This document shows positions 9,800-20,513 of a DNA stretch of 64,000 nucleotides, piece after piece. The translations under genes were made by a program, and so were the position numbers. This stretch comes from Helicoverpa zea (lineage: Eukaryota > Arthropoda > Insecta > Lepidoptera > Noctuidae), in contig NC_061476.1 of NCBI RefSeq assembly GCF_022581195.2, positions 6,556,098-6,620,097 on the forward strand. The letters are read 5' to 3'. Each line of letters begins with the position of its first letter. Position 1 is the first letter of the stretch. A model generated the notes under the pieces. That model was not told where the DNA came from, made no database searches, and saw only the letters and a program-made list of their open reading frames with translations.

Positions 9800-11016
9800 T
9801 ATTATCACTCACACTTTTCAACTAAAAAAAACCTATTCAATATTCAAAGAAACTTAAGTACCACATCACCTTCACAAAACATAGTTTCAGAAACTTAACA
9901 ACAAAGTACTTTTATGTATAAAAATCATTATAATAATGAGTGTTCGTGAACACTTGAGGGTCTGTTCTAACAAGTGGGGACACTGGTAACGAGGTCCTAA
10001 GTGTGACAAGGATAGCTATAGGTTTGTCGACATCGATTTTTCACGACCTCCAAAATTATGCGCTGTCGTGATGAGAGGTAAGTTGATTGGTTAGTGACCG
10101 ATATAAGATTAGACTATAGTTTTGTTATTTAGACTTGATTGCGGACCAGTTGTACAATAGTGGATATAGAAGAACTATTCTTATGATTAAATTAAGACTA
10201 CTTTTACATCTTATTTTACCTGATAGCTGAGCGAGACTGGAAGCCGATCCTAACAAAGTCGGAAAAGGCGATGATAACTTACCTCAGTTTACAAATTCCA
10301 AAAAAAATCTAAAGGTTATACCAAAAAAAAAAAAAGGGTAAAGTTTATAGTAATTATGTCAGTTAGTTGTTCCCCGCTATTCCACCTGCACTCAGATAAA
10401 AAGAAACTAAATCGGTCCAATAGTTTTGGTTTGCAAGCCTGACAGATAACAGATAGACAAAGTTCACATGTACAATATTAGCAAAACGGTATGAAATAAC
10501 TATTTATAAAATTATAATCCCAAACGAATGTTTTCTAAAAATAACCTGTATGTAAGTACCTACCTACAAGATAAACCACAGAGAAATTGTGTGAATTTCC
10601 ACCGTAACGTGGAGTATCAGCCTATTATAATATTCGACGGAATCTCCGAAGGTATAAAGGGGTTCATGGAGGTAAATATTTTCCCGGTGAGAGATTTCCA
10701 ACGTGTTATGACGGTGTGGGAAAAAGTTTCAAAAATAGGGCGTTATTTGCAGCAATTTTGTGCTTCGTATCCGATGTTTTTGTGAAAACTTTGCTAGTGG
10801 AAGAATTTTGTTTTATGGCGTTTGGTTTTAAAGTGGCTTGGGTTTTTTGTAGGTTTTACGATGAGTGTAAACGATATAACCAATATTTGACGTTTGTTTA
10901 TTTACAATATAGGTACTTACTATTAAACGTAGTCTAGCCTGTCAGTCTGTCAGTACGGCTCTCACTTGTATCAGTATACACTGATAGTCTAGTCTAGTGA
11001 TAACCTAAGATAAATG
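9800..11016. other. No gene seen; one old Helitron-like trace
   Basis: AT-rich. About 10370-10490 (minus) resembles a second Helitron-like lepidopteran family (GACAGATAGACAAAG near a terminal ACAATATTA). Small frames at 10.5-10.9 kb overlap, lack any recognisable domain and are ignored. Confidence 0.45.
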
Positions 11017-11077
11017 CGTTTTCTTATCCCGTTGCTGGAAGTAGTTCCCTCGGGAAGCGGATGAGAGGACCAGCTAG
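11017..11077 (+). mobile_element. Hel-L 3'-end fragment
   Basis: Carries GGAAGTAGTTCCCTCGGGAA and ends at CTAG followed by T, as in full copies. Confidence 0.6.
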
Positions 11078-11458
11078 TCTCGATAAAGGTTCACACAGTC
11101 ACCAAGAAACTCTACATATATGATCGATATATATGTCCTGTTATGTTGTCCCATAGTTACCTATAATATGTGTAACGTGTTACCTAAGTATACATTCATA
11201 ACTTCCGACCTGCAACCTTAGGAACAGTGCAAGAACTCTAGAAAGAACATAAGAAAATTAAATGAAAAATATAGCCTTAACAGCCTACTAGCCGTAATTA
11301 GATATTCAATTAGATTTGCCGTAAAATCGAATGCCCTCAGGCCAAACTTCAGCTTTGATATTTAAGTAATTCATTTATTTTCTGACTGGTTACATAACTG
11401 GATTAGGAGGCTGTACTTTTTGTTTACGCAATTTATATTGGACTGTACTATTATTGTT

Positions 11459-11577
11459 GAATCACCAACCCGCATTGAGCAAGCGTGGTGATTAATGCTC
11501 AATCCTTCTCCATGTGAGAGGAGGCCTGTGCCCAGCAGTGGGACGATAAAAAGGCTGTAACAGTAACAGTAACAGTA
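11459..11577 (+). mobile_element. SINE-B 3' part with (AGTAAC)n tail
   Basis: AATCACCAACCCGCATTGAG through AGGAGGCCTGTGCCCAGCAG to GGGACGATAAAAAGGCTG, then AGTAAC units. Nearly identical to the 13.8-kb copy. The 5' part is truncated. Confidence 0.8.
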
Positions 11578-11589
11578 CTATTGTTGATA

Positions 11590-11925
11590 TTTGAGGAGCC
11601 CGTGTCTAGGTAACAGCCACGAGGGTCAATCGATCTTAAGGTTAAGCAACGATTGGAGTGGATGCGTAGGTGAATTTCTTTCTATGTCATAACGAGTTCC
11701 ACCGTGTATTGGAAGGTACGTTACTTTTAGTGGGTCTCAGTTGTGAATATCTTTGGTGAGCTCGGTCAGCTAGCCAGGAAGTCTAATAACCAGTCTTACC
11801 AAGGGGTGTCAGATTCCAAGGTAGGTAACTCAGGCAAGGCAGTCGCTCTATGTGAAACCCAGCTTATCTGGTTAGGCTGAAAGCCGAACCCAATATAGTC
11901 AAGAAAGACGTCGTCAGATGATGAA
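11590..11925 (+). mobile_element. SINE-A2 (5S-headed), diverged
   Basis: The head is visible as GGTTAAGCAACGATTGG. The body follows (CATAACGAGTT, CAGTCTTACCAAGGGGT, GCAGTCGCTCTATGTGAAA, CCGAACCCAATATAGTC) and the tail is GTCAGATGATGA. Confidence 0.6.
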
Positions 11926-12050
11926 TAGTTATTAAGTAATAGAAGGAAAATGAATGTTTTCTTTTTCAATATCAATACAATTAAAATGTTGACCGGGTTA
12001 AGTCAAGCTGGCTTCAACAACGCAGCTATTATATAATGCGCTTATCTTAA

Positions 12051-12285
12051 GCTTGTATACACTGCACAATTTTAGTCGGCCGATAGTTTGTTTGGGCTCA
12101 TAAATGAGTAAGTATAAAGAAGATTGGCAGAACGCACATTACAAAGATCAGGTAGGTATTTAGCTGCTATCAGACCGACTGAAAACTTTGATTGGAATCA
12201 AGATTTTCTTCAATAAAAAAATTTCGGAGCCATCATCGGGTCAACTCGGTCGGCCGACTGTCTATTCTGTAGTGTGCTTGTGCTC
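12051..12285. mobile_element. MITE-G, uninterrupted copy, TAA duplication
   Basis: 235 bp. Left GCTTGTATACACTGC then TTTTAGTCGGCCGATAGTTT; right GGTCGGCCGACTGTCTATTC and TAGTGTGCTTGTGCTC. TAA flanks both ends (12048-12050, 12286-12288). Non-coding; the family's 3-bp TAA/TTA duplication suggests a Harbinger-type transposase. Confidence 0.82.
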
Positions 12286-12507
12286 TAAGGCTACAGTTTC
12301 ATTTCTAAGAGAAAGGCATGTTATTTCCGTTACACTCTTTGTAAAGTAAATGAAGTTTAGAAGCGAACTTAATAAGTTATTGTGGTTTTAAAGCTTGTAT
12401 TTGATGGCTCGGTATAAGTGCCTTGTTGTTTAAGGAAATAATCTCTGAAATTGGAAATATTATGTACTCAAATCTATACGAGGAAATCATTATATTGTTG
12501 TGTTTCG

Positions 12508-12788
12508 ACATCAGCCTTTTTATTGCCCCACTGCAGGGCAGAAGTCTCTTCTCATACAAAGAAGGAATGACCGTTAATCACCACGCTTGTTGGTTTCGCG
12601 ATTTCAGACTTTAAAGTCCATGTTTCCGCAAGATGTTTTCCTTCACCTTTATACAGTCTTTGGTGTCCAAGATATAATAACAAATAACTTACAAATTACA
12701 TTGGCACTTGCCTGACTGGAAATCGAACCTGCACACTCATACTTCAGAGGCTGGTAGGTACTAACCACCTAGGCCACCACAATGTTAT
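12508..12788 (-). mobile_element. SINE-B, near full length, tRNA-like head
   Basis: In reverse it opens GTGGTGGCCTAGGTGGTTAG (A-box-like) and has GGTTCGATTTCC (B-box-like). The family body follows (ATCTTGGACACCAAAGACTG, GGTGATTAACGGTCATTCC) and the AATAAAAAGGCTGATG end. Not a functional tRNA. Confidence 0.8.
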
Positions 12789-13364
12789 AGAATACTCGAG
12801 TTCATAAGATTTCCACTCATAAACTCATAAGAACAAACAAGTCAGATACAAATAGATCTCACCCTGAACTCTTAAAATTGGGTCAAAAACATTAGAAAGC
12901 AATCCCATAGTTCGTGGTTTCTGCAACCAATAGCCTTGAAAGGCAAAAATTATGGCTACAAAGGTTATTAAACGATAAATTTTGCAGGATTTTTCCTGAA
13001 CGGAAAGTGCTTGAGTATAAATACATGAATAATATATTCTTTCTTCTCCTTAAGCCTGCTTTTCTTATTTTTATTGATGTTCCGAGGGTACTTTCGCTTT
13101 GTTCTTTTAGAGAATCGATTATAATTTGTGATTATTTGTTTTTTGTTGTTTAGAATGGAGATTTTTGATTAGTTTTTGGGAGTCTGGATTTCTTTTTTAC
13201 AAATATAATTATTATTTGTCAATCCAATATATATAGACCTTCATTTTATTTTATTATATTTATAACTTTTGGAAAGGAAATTAAGACATGAATACTACTG
13301 GATACAACTAGAATATGAATACAACTAGCTTTCTCCAGTTTAACCTGTATCCATTTCTTGTAGC
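12789..13364. other. No gene seen
   Basis: AT-rich. A 79-codon plus frame at 12914 is low-complexity and hydrophobic and shows no domain. Confidence 0.5.
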
Positions 13365-13470
13365 CGGGTAAAAAGTAGCCAATTTCCTTTCTCAGACTGG
13401 GGTACACTAATAATCTTCCCATTTAAATATGTTCAGTAATTTTGACGTGAAAGCGCGACAGACTGTCCAC
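13365..13470 (-). mobile_element. Helitron-like fragment, second family
   Basis: GTAGCCGGGTAAAAAGTAGCC and CAGTAATTTTGACGTGAAAG match the widespread lepidopteran element that normally ends in CTCTGTCTGTCTG and a terminal AATATTAG. Diverged. Confidence 0.5.
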
Positions 13471-13724
13471 GAACATGAATCATTTACTAACAATAGCTAT
13501 TTTCAATTAACGGTCAAAGCAAATCTATAATAGGCTAAACTGGTAACAAGAAATTATAGTATTTGACCGTTAAATATCGACCGTCGATATCTAGTAGCCT
13601 ACGTAATGTTTAACTAAATAGGTGTGTTATCGAAGATTTTAATTCGGATTGAATCACACCATGACTGAAGACTTGCAAAGGATCCCTCATATCCTTTTCT
13701 TCTCAATAACTAGACCTCTAAGTA

Positions 13725-13905
13725 CATATGTTATGTATATCTTGGACACCAATAACTGATAAAAAAGTGAAGGATAACATCTTGAGGAAACCTGGACTAT
13801 ATAGTCTGAAATCACCAACCCGCATTGAGCAAGCGTGGTGATTAATGCTCAATCCTTCTCCATGGGAGAGGAGGCCGCAGCCTAGCAGTGGGCCGATAAA
13901 AAGGA
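13725..13905 (+). mobile_element. SINE-B 3' two thirds
   Basis: Runs ATATCTTGGACACCAATAAC, AACATCTTGAGGAAACC, AATCACCAACCCGCATTGAG to GGCCGATAAAAAGGACT. The tRNA-like head is missing, so this is a 5'-truncated copy. Confidence 0.8.
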
Positions 13906-14329
13906 CTAACCTCTTAATTTCTATTTATTCTTTATTGCACGCTTAACAATAAATATATACAAAGAATCAAGAAAGTTTATGTACAACGGCGAGCTATATT
14001 TATATTTTCTCTATATTTTCTTTGCCTCTTTACTACTGACAATTAATCTGGTACAACCATGCTCAATCATTCAAAAATCCGCTTCAAAAACCATACAACA
14101 TTAAACTGGAAGTCCAGTTAAAATAAACCGAAAAGGTTTTCGTGTTACCGTAAGAACTGTTATACAATACACGTTCAGACTCACCGGCGCCTGGCAGTTA
14201 TCGATCATACTTAGTAATTACTGGGTTACTTTTCACTTTGATGTTTGCCGCTTTCGTTTAAAATCTTGCTTTAGTTTTGTGAATGGTTTATGTAAGCTGT
14301 TCTTTTTACATATTTTATCTGTATCTCTT
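13906..14329. other. No gene seen
   Basis: AT-rich filler without recognised repeats. Confidence 0.5.
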
Positions 14330-14450
14330 TTTTATTGCAACGGGCCTGCTGGAAGAGATTTCTTTTGAAATAAGACGTGCCTTTGTGCTATTTGTTCTAT
14401 TTATCTTATTGTCTGTGTTCTGGGTACATAAACTACTAAGTAAATAAATA
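14330..14450 (+). mobile_element. LINE/SINE 3' tail with (AAAT)n
   Basis: CGGGCCTGCTGGAAGAGATT, GAAATAAGACGTGCCTTTGT and GTACATAAACT ending in AAGTAAATAAATAAG. The same tail occurs at 29.52 kb. Confidence 0.6.
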
Positions 14451-14504
14451 AGTTGGGATTTGAATTTTGGAAGTTTTCTTCTGAGGGTGACGAAGAAAAA
14501 TGTT

Positions 14505-14605
14505 GCTTGTTAGATGACGGCAGATACAAGAGTATGGAAGGAGAAAACATATTGCGCTGAACTCAAATCAAAATTGGGATAAGACAGGAGGATGATGATG
14601 ATGAC
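14505..14605 (+). mobile_element. RTE-type LINE 3' end with (GAT)n
   Basis: Ends AATTGGGATAAGACAGGAGG followed by GATGATGATGATGA, as many lepidopteran RTE ORF2 genes do. Strongly 5'-truncated. Confidence 0.5.
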
Positions 14606-15135
14606 GTAGACGCCTGTTAGCCACAAAATTCTAATGTAGAATAGAGGGTATGTTTTTGAGACTGGAAGTCATATATTTGAAAGGGCAGATTTAAAGGGGA
14701 ATTAATGCCTGAATGATATAACTAGATGCTTTATTTCACGAAAGCTAGCTATATTTATATGTGTAAATATACCTACATACACTTTGTATTGCCTTTGTGT
14801 AAGTAAGCTCGAAATGGCTTAGTAAGTTAAATGAAATATAGCGATCCTAAAAGTCAGAAGCCTTATAATTTGGAAGCGGGATTTTTTTAATTTTACTACG
14901 TACGTAATACAAGTGCCTATCTGCACTGTTAAGTGATTGTTTTTCGACCCAAAAAACTTACACTACCTTTCCCGAAAAAATACCCATCAAAAAAGTCTGC
15001 CAAAACTACGCTTAAGTAGAACAGTGTAGTCTTTTTAGGACAGAAGGTCCATAGCTCAACTTGTAAGTAGTTTAACCGTGTCTACGTGACGTTTTAAGCT
15101 AATAATGGACCCTCAGGGGTGCAGACCATTTGGAG
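14606..15135. other. No gene seen
   Basis: AT-rich filler; no repeat recognised. Confidence 0.5.
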
Positions 15136-15138
15136 TAA

Positions 15139-15483
15139 GGCGATTATCACACGGTACCGCGCACCGCCACGAAGGGCGGTGGCGGTAAAGCGAATTTCGT
15201 AGCGGCTCCCCGCGCGGTAAGGCGGTTTACACGCCTGTCAGCGCGGATGGATTTGACCAGTTTGATCACAGACACTGGCAAAAGTGCGGCGCCCCGTGTG
15301 TGATGCACCGCCCCACCGCGCGGCCGGCCGCGAGGAGGGGCGGTGGCGGTAACAGCACCGCTCGAACGTGCGGCCAGGCGGTGTACGTGTGTTAGGTATC
15401 AACGGATTTAATACAGGACAATGTGACATGAAACCCGCTTCACCGCCTACCGCGGCGGTGCGCGGTGCCGTGTGTTAATCGCC
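15139..15483. mobile_element. Second GC-rich MITE, TAA target duplication
   Basis: 345 bp, CpG-dense. Left GGCGATTATCACACGG then TACCGCGCACCGCC; right GGCGGTGCGCGGTGCC then GTGTGTTAATCGCC. TAA at 15136-15138 and 15484-15486. Internal GGCGGTGGCGGTAA units recur. The TIR sequence differs from the 4.2-kb element, but base composition, size and target duplication match, so they may use the same transposase type. Confidence 0.82.
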
Positions 15484-15486
15484 TAA

Positions 15487-16981
15487 GGGTGAATTTCAAC
15501 AGGTCCAATAAAATCTTCATTTCCGTGGATTTTTTATTCTTCAACTTTAGAACAAGAAAAAATAGTATTTATTAAAGTTTTAGATAAGATATGTATTCTT
15601 ACTTAATATCTAGTAGATAGCTTAAAAAATTAACGAGATATACAAGATTAAAATTTTCATGCCACGGCGATGAAACATGCATGCACGGCAATGAAACATG
15701 CGTCCATGGCAATGAAAGAACTTTTTACGTCGTTTTTTTTCAGACAATATTTTTCTTTCCTTTCTCTCCTTTTCCGACCGTTCCGGTTTAGGCATCTTGG
15801 CTTTCTAGAAAGAATCAATCCATTATTATGTTTATAATTAGACTGTAGTATATGTGAGTGAGTAAGTGAGTGTGTGTGCGTGTGTATGTGGAGGTGCGTA
15901 TGTGTGTGTGTTTGTGTCAGTCCATGTGCATGTGTGAGATGGTGTGTGTGTGCGTGTTTGAATGTCTATCATGTGATGGAGTGTCAAATGACAGAGAGAG
16001 TGAAGTGGTGTGTGTGTAAGTTTATCAGTTTGTGAGGTGAACGTGGAAATATCTTTTTGTAGTTAACTGTATAGTACAAATTGTTTTTTTTCTTAACCAT
16101 GCCATGGCGATGAAAACATAAGTCACGGGAATGAAACATGTGGCCACGGCAATGAAACGAAATTATTTTACAAGGCATGGCAATGAAAATTTGTTCATTG
16201 CCGTGTATTTTTTTTCATTGCCATAGCAAATTTTGACCACGGAAACCACGGCAATGAGAGCGCGGCGATGAATATCAAGGCAAAAACATCAAAAAACTAA
16301 AAATCTGTTAATAATTCACAGTAATTAACACGTCACAAATAAACATAAGATAAATGGCATTGTACCGAATGATCAATTAAGAGGACAAACTTATTCAAAC
16401 AGAAGTTAGACCTATCCACGGCGATGAAGGAAAAAATGTCCAGTAATAAAAAAATTGAATACTTACATTTATGGCGCGAAAACGCAGGCACGTGCACACG
16501 TCATTGCACGTGGAACACTTGATGTCCACTAATATGCAACATTTAGCGCACAGCGGGAGGGACGCAAACCGTTAGAAAAAGCAATATTCTGAAATATGTT
16601 TAGGACATGGCGATGAATGGTAGTTCTGGGACAAACTATTTTTTATTTACCATTTGTTGTATTGTTTAAATATTTGAACAAATGTATTCCGTAACAATAC
16701 TTTAACTATTCACGAATCAAATAAAATTAGGTTTTAATATAAATAACTAACACATTTTTATCAATAAGGTCTAGAGACGTGTGGACAAACACGGCAATGA
16801 AAGATTTTGAGTTTTTTTTTTTTTTTTGGAGAACCAATTAATCCTATTATCAAACTATTTAGTGCTACACATAGATTACTATTTCACCTAGTTAGAAAAA
16901 AATATGAGAATATTATAACAATTATTTTTGGTACCGATTTCATCGATGCCACGCAATTTTTGGTCCCGGGAAATTCACCCC
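15487..16981. mobile_element. Unclassified 1.5-kb element with dispersed CCACGGCAATGAAA motifs
   Basis: Possible ends are GGGTGAATTTC (15487) and GAAATTCACCCC (to 16981), both bordered by TAA. The left TAA is shared with the neighbouring GC-rich MITE. Between them about 15 copies of a 14-bp motif, consensus CCACGGCRATGAAA, occur in both orientations. Plus-strand copies lie at 15662, 15683, 15704, 16102, 16123, 16144, 16175, 16246, 16260, 16416, 16605 and 16789. Inverse copies lie near 15518, 16195 and 16213. Several spacings are about 21 bp. No coding frame of note. The dense bidirectional motif is like the transposase-binding subterminal repeats of some DNA transposons, but the family was not recognised. 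Confidence 0.55.
15850..16020. repeat. Degenerate (GT)n tract
   Basis: Long GT/GTGTGC/GAGT-rich tract between two clusters of the 14-bp motif. No inferred function. Confidence 0.85.
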
Positions 16982-17084
16982 TAAATATCAGAAGGTCTGG
17001 TGATGTTAAGGATTGGTGTTCATCTCAAAAACTATGCAGAGGTGATGCTATAGGTTGTCACATAGGTTGAAATAAAAAAGTCCA

Positions 17085-17135
17085 CTTTTTAGGGTTCCAT
17101 AGTCAACTAGAAATCCTTATTACGAGATGCGTTTA
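17085..17135 (+). mobile_element. GTTCC element, 5'-end fragment
   Basis: TTTTTAGGGTTCCATAGTCA and AATCCTTATTACGAG resemble the opening of the element at 58.84 kb. Confidence 0.5.
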
Positions 17136-17459
17136 TTTTTGGTAAAAATACAATCTTTTTGAAGCGCTATTATTTCGTTTGAATCTTATTTTAGATCATT
17201 GTCATATACCATGTGAAAGCCGCATTAAACTGTGTACCTAATATAACAAATGAGTTTCTCATCGTCAACTCAATATAACTTTTCGTGGCAGTTGAAGCTG
17301 GGAATACAATGCAGAAGTTTTATCTCACGAAAGCGGCTAAGCTATACTAGTGTGTGTAAATGTACAGTCAACTTCAGGTCAGTGGTAACAGTTTTATAGG
17401 AAAATCGTACTTATTACTATTGAGTTATGGTGCATGACAGTTACCACTGATGTGCGGTC

Positions 17460-17545
17460 TACCGTACATGCACATCGTCTTTGTATGACACGGTGACTCG
17501 GCCACTACTGAGCGCTCACAAGCTTAAGCATACAAAGACAACGTG
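17460..17545. repeat. Inverted repeat, 24-bp arms
   Basis: GTACATGCACATCGTCTTTG at 17464 and its near inverse ending at about 17551 (CAAAGACAACGTGCACGTAC) can form a stem. A second stem, TCAGTGGTAAC/GTTACCACTG, lies just upstream. Probably a MITE with unclear ends. Confidence 0.45.
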
Positions 17546-17579
17546 CACGTACATTTACAGACATCACCTCCCACTTTCG

Positions 17580-18003
17580 AGAGACAAAAAACCTTTTTTT
17601 TGGCAAATCATCAAATCGACTGCAAGCAAGCAATACCTCCTATCTGACTCCGGGTGGATTTTAAAGGGGAACAATAAAACTTAATAAAATCCTTATTCCG
17701 AGGTAGGTATAATGAGATACTGAAAATCCAAGTTTTCTTTATTTACGCATAGTATTGATTAATAAAGTTTTTTGTTTTTATTTTGAATCTTAAGCTACCT
17801 TAAACCTTTTTGGTAGATACAAGTTTTTTGAAACAAAAATGTCAGATAGGAGGTATTGCTTGCTTGCAGTCGAAATGACTCCTCCCGCTATGGGTTAGCA
17901 GCATGAGGGAGTGTCAGACTCTTACTGACTAAAACCCATCATGTTCCTTCTTAAGCCCTTTATGTACCAGGGCCGCGGTAACTCTTTCGAACAATCCCGC
18001 AGT
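17580..18003 (-). mobile_element. R1-like LINE 3' tail, interrupted
   Basis: Reverse R1-like 3' UTR (GACTCCTCCCGCTATGGGTT, AGGGAGTGTCAGACTCTTAC, CAGGGCCGCGGTAACTCTTT) preceded by the T-run that represents its poly(A). The element at 17617-17872 splits it; without that insert the sequence reads on as in the 33.7-kb copy. Confidence 0.75.
17617..17872. mobile_element. 256-bp TIR element with 4-bp AAAT duplication
   Basis: Perfect 32-bp terminal inverted repeats: left CGACTGCAAGCAAGCAATAC..., right ending ATTGCTTGCTTGCAGTCG. AAAT is present at 17613-17616 and 17873-17876. The uninterrupted R1-like tail elsewhere has AAAT once, which fixes the ends. The interior is AT-rich and non-coding. Confidence 0.8.
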
Positions 18004-18234
18004 GAGACAAAACACCTGTGCCTAACCTCACTTACTTACTAATAAACCTTTTGTAGTACCTTCTACGTCTACAAACAACATTAGTAGTCGTAAACGAAGG
18101 ATTTCGCCTACGGTCCCTTTGTTACCCTAATGAAACATGTATAATTATTATTATATTTAAAGCACTCTCCCTAAGGTAATCTGGCAACTAATGATCTTTG
18201 TTAATTGTGGAATTGTGTTCGCGACTTTGACTTT
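18004..18234. other. No gene seen
   Basis: AT-rich. The 126-codon minus frame here runs on through the MITE-G and SINE-A at 18238-18558 and is not a gene. Confidence 0.5.
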
Positions 18235-18237
18235 TAA

Positions 18238-18707
18238 GAGCACAAGCAGACTGCAAACTTTTAGTCGGCCGATAGTTTGTTTGGGCTCATAAATCAGTAT
18301 GAAGATGAATTGAAGTACACACGTAACAACGATCAGGTATTTGTCCGGTATCTGACCAACTGTATACTGATAAAAGCTTAGCTTGAATTCACGATTTTCA
18401 AAAAAAAAAAGCAACCACCGGGCCAACAGTCTTACCAAGAGGTTTTGGGTTGCCCGGGTAACTGGGTTGAGGAGGTCAGATAGGCAGTCGCTCCTTGTAA
18501 AACAGCTGCATCTGTTTACACTGGAAGCCAACCCCAATATAGTTAGGTAGATGATGTAATCTTGATTCCGATCAGAATTGTCAGTCGGTCTGATACCGGC
18601 TAAATACCTGATCTTTGTAATGTGTGTAGTTACTATTCATCTTCATACTGATTTATGAGCCCAAAAAAACTATCGGCCGACTAAAAGTTTGCAGTGTGCA
18701 AGAGGTG
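18238..18707. mobile_element. MITE-G copy split by a SINE, TAA duplication
   Basis: Left GAGCACAAGCAGACTGCAAA and TAGTCGGCCGATAGTTTG; right inverse CTATCGGCCGACTAAAAGTT and TGCAGTGTGCAAGAGGTG. TAA at 18235-18237 and 18708-18710. Arms match for about 60 bp through CTCATAAATCAGTATGAAGA. Confidence 0.85.
18425..18558 (+). mobile_element. SINE-A fragment inside MITE-G
   Basis: CAGTCTTACCAAGAGGTTTT, GGGTAACTGGGTTGAGGAGG, CAGTCGCTCCTTGTAAAAC and GCCAACCCCAATATAGTTAG to GATGATG. It is a 5'-truncated copy. Confidence 0.8.
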
Positions 18708-19021
18708 TAAGTTTGAAGTTTTTGAAGCTATAACTCTTAGAAGTTTGTGCATTGTAAGGAGTTTTGGGCTTGTTTTTGATGTGACCTCGGAATTATCTTG
18801 AGTGAAGGATTATGATGGAATGGTCGGGTGTAGAATTTTCTTATGTTTGGAAATAGTGGAGTTGCTAGATGTAGTTATTATTTCAACTTTCGCAAATAAT
18901 GTATCGATCAACGATGTAATGTGTAAATGAATCTATCTTTACCTTCGATGATAAGTTGTTCCTCGTGACTCTAGCTATGTCCCGTTAGAATTACTTCAAG
19001 CACCTGGATATAAAGTTTCAG

Positions 19022-19092
19022 GTACTCAATCCTTCTCCGTGAGAGAGGAGGCCTGTAGCCCAGCAGTGGGACGATAAAAAAGGCTGTAACAG
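19022..19092 (+). mobile_element. SINE-B 3' end
   Basis: TACTCAATCCTTCTCC to AGCAGTGGGACGATAAAA and the AACAGTAAC tail. Confidence 0.75.
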
Positions 19093-19977
19093 TAACAACT
19101 AAAGCGGTTCATTAGATTTAGCACGAACACGCAATAGACAGACTACTTTTAGCATTGATAATATGAGAAAATATTGACCTAGTTATCTGCTGTCTCTGGG
19201 CCGAGCAGTCTTGCTTGTAAAATATGTATCTTATGCATCTAACTTTACGTAAGACTATAACGTTTATGTTCGTTATGCAGAGCAATGAATGAATAAATCT
19301 GGTTAAAGTTTCAGCCGACCTTGAGTTGTGAGAAGCCTGTGTGTATGATGCAGTGGAAACTTGAGTTATGGCAAGTAGCTTTGCTCTTTAAAGAAATATT
19401 ATCCGGAGACATAACTGTGTGTCTGTTTTATTAATATGTATTTTTATTTTGCAAGTTTAATTATATTTATTATATATATTATATTTCACTCAATTCTAGT
19501 AGATTTATCTAGTTTAAGTTACCGCATATATGTTCGTGAATGTTGGTTCAACTATAATTGGAACTGTGTAAGCCCTTTACTCCTTAAAACCTCCTATTTT
19601 TGTAATTTGTACCCAGAAGCTGTTGGTGTTTCTTTGCTAAATAAATACATATTATTTAAATTAATTAATGAAAACTCGGTAAAGAAATATAGCCTGCGGG
19701 ATGCCGGTGAAACCGCTGGAAGAAGTTAGTGAATGAGCATTTTCTACAAGGAACTCGTAACTAAGATATTGTCAAAACTATTCACGCGACTAACAAAGTT
19801 TTTTCTTATAAAGACATATCGGTTGCGAATATTATATAGGTCTACTTTTACAAGCGAAAAAAGGCGACCTGCATAAAAATAATCAATTTTACGTTTACAC
19901 CCTCATAAAATTAGATTCGAAACCCGGACTAAGCCGGGCTAATCAATTTTATAGCCGAATGGCCGTTAGCCATAAAC
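19093..19977. other. No gene seen; one Hel-L 3' trace
   Basis: AT-rich. GCGGGATGCCGGTGAAACCG at about 19695, followed by GTTAG at 19727, is a truncated Hel-L end. Confidence 0.5.
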
Positions 19978-20210
19978 ACAGAGTAAGGAAAGATGAGCAG
20001 AGATTCCATAATGCAGATAGGTCAGGCGCCTTCTTGTAGGTCAAATTCGTACGGTGGACATGACCAAAACGAGTTTTTGGTATTACAAAAAGTGGTCGGG
20101 TCCAAAGAAGGCGTATAAGGGCGAAAACAGTAACGTTCCTCGTCCTACATTTTGGCGCGCTACTTTCATAGGAGATTTCCAGTTATGGCACCTCCGCTAG
20201 TCATTTCATT
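19978..20210 (+). mobile_element. MITE-F copy
   Basis: Left CACAGAGTAAGGAAAGATGA then GATTCCATAATGCAGATAGG and GTCAGGCGCCTTCTTGTAGG. Right GGAGATTTCCAGTTATGGCA and CTCCGCTAGTCATTTCATTA. Same order as the copies at 27.0, 35.7 (reverse) and 56.2 kb. Confidence 0.7.
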
Positions 20211-20513
20211 ATCCACGGCCATTCCCCATTACAAGCTATATAGATAGTATTTAGTAAATCCTCGTTACGTGAGATTGGCTCGAATCTGGTACTTTGTTAA
20301 TGGCTCCAATATACTAAGGTAATTAACTTTTAGGAAAGAAATTCTTTTAAAATTGGGACAGTGGACCTTTAAAAGTTTATTGATCATTTTTTCTTTCTTT
20401 AAAATTCTAAATTCGGGTTGAAACAGCTAGCTATAGAGTGTTTCATGAGACAAGTTACATAATATTTACATAATTATATAACATGAGCCAAGCTGTTATT
20501 TGAACATCGTCGT

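Noticed and set aside
15660..16802. CRISPR-like array
   Set aside because: Motifs occur in both orientations with irregular spacing in an animal-type genome; no cas genes.
18157..18537. 126-codon minus-strand frame
   Set aside because: Spans MITE-G and a SINE fragment; no domain.
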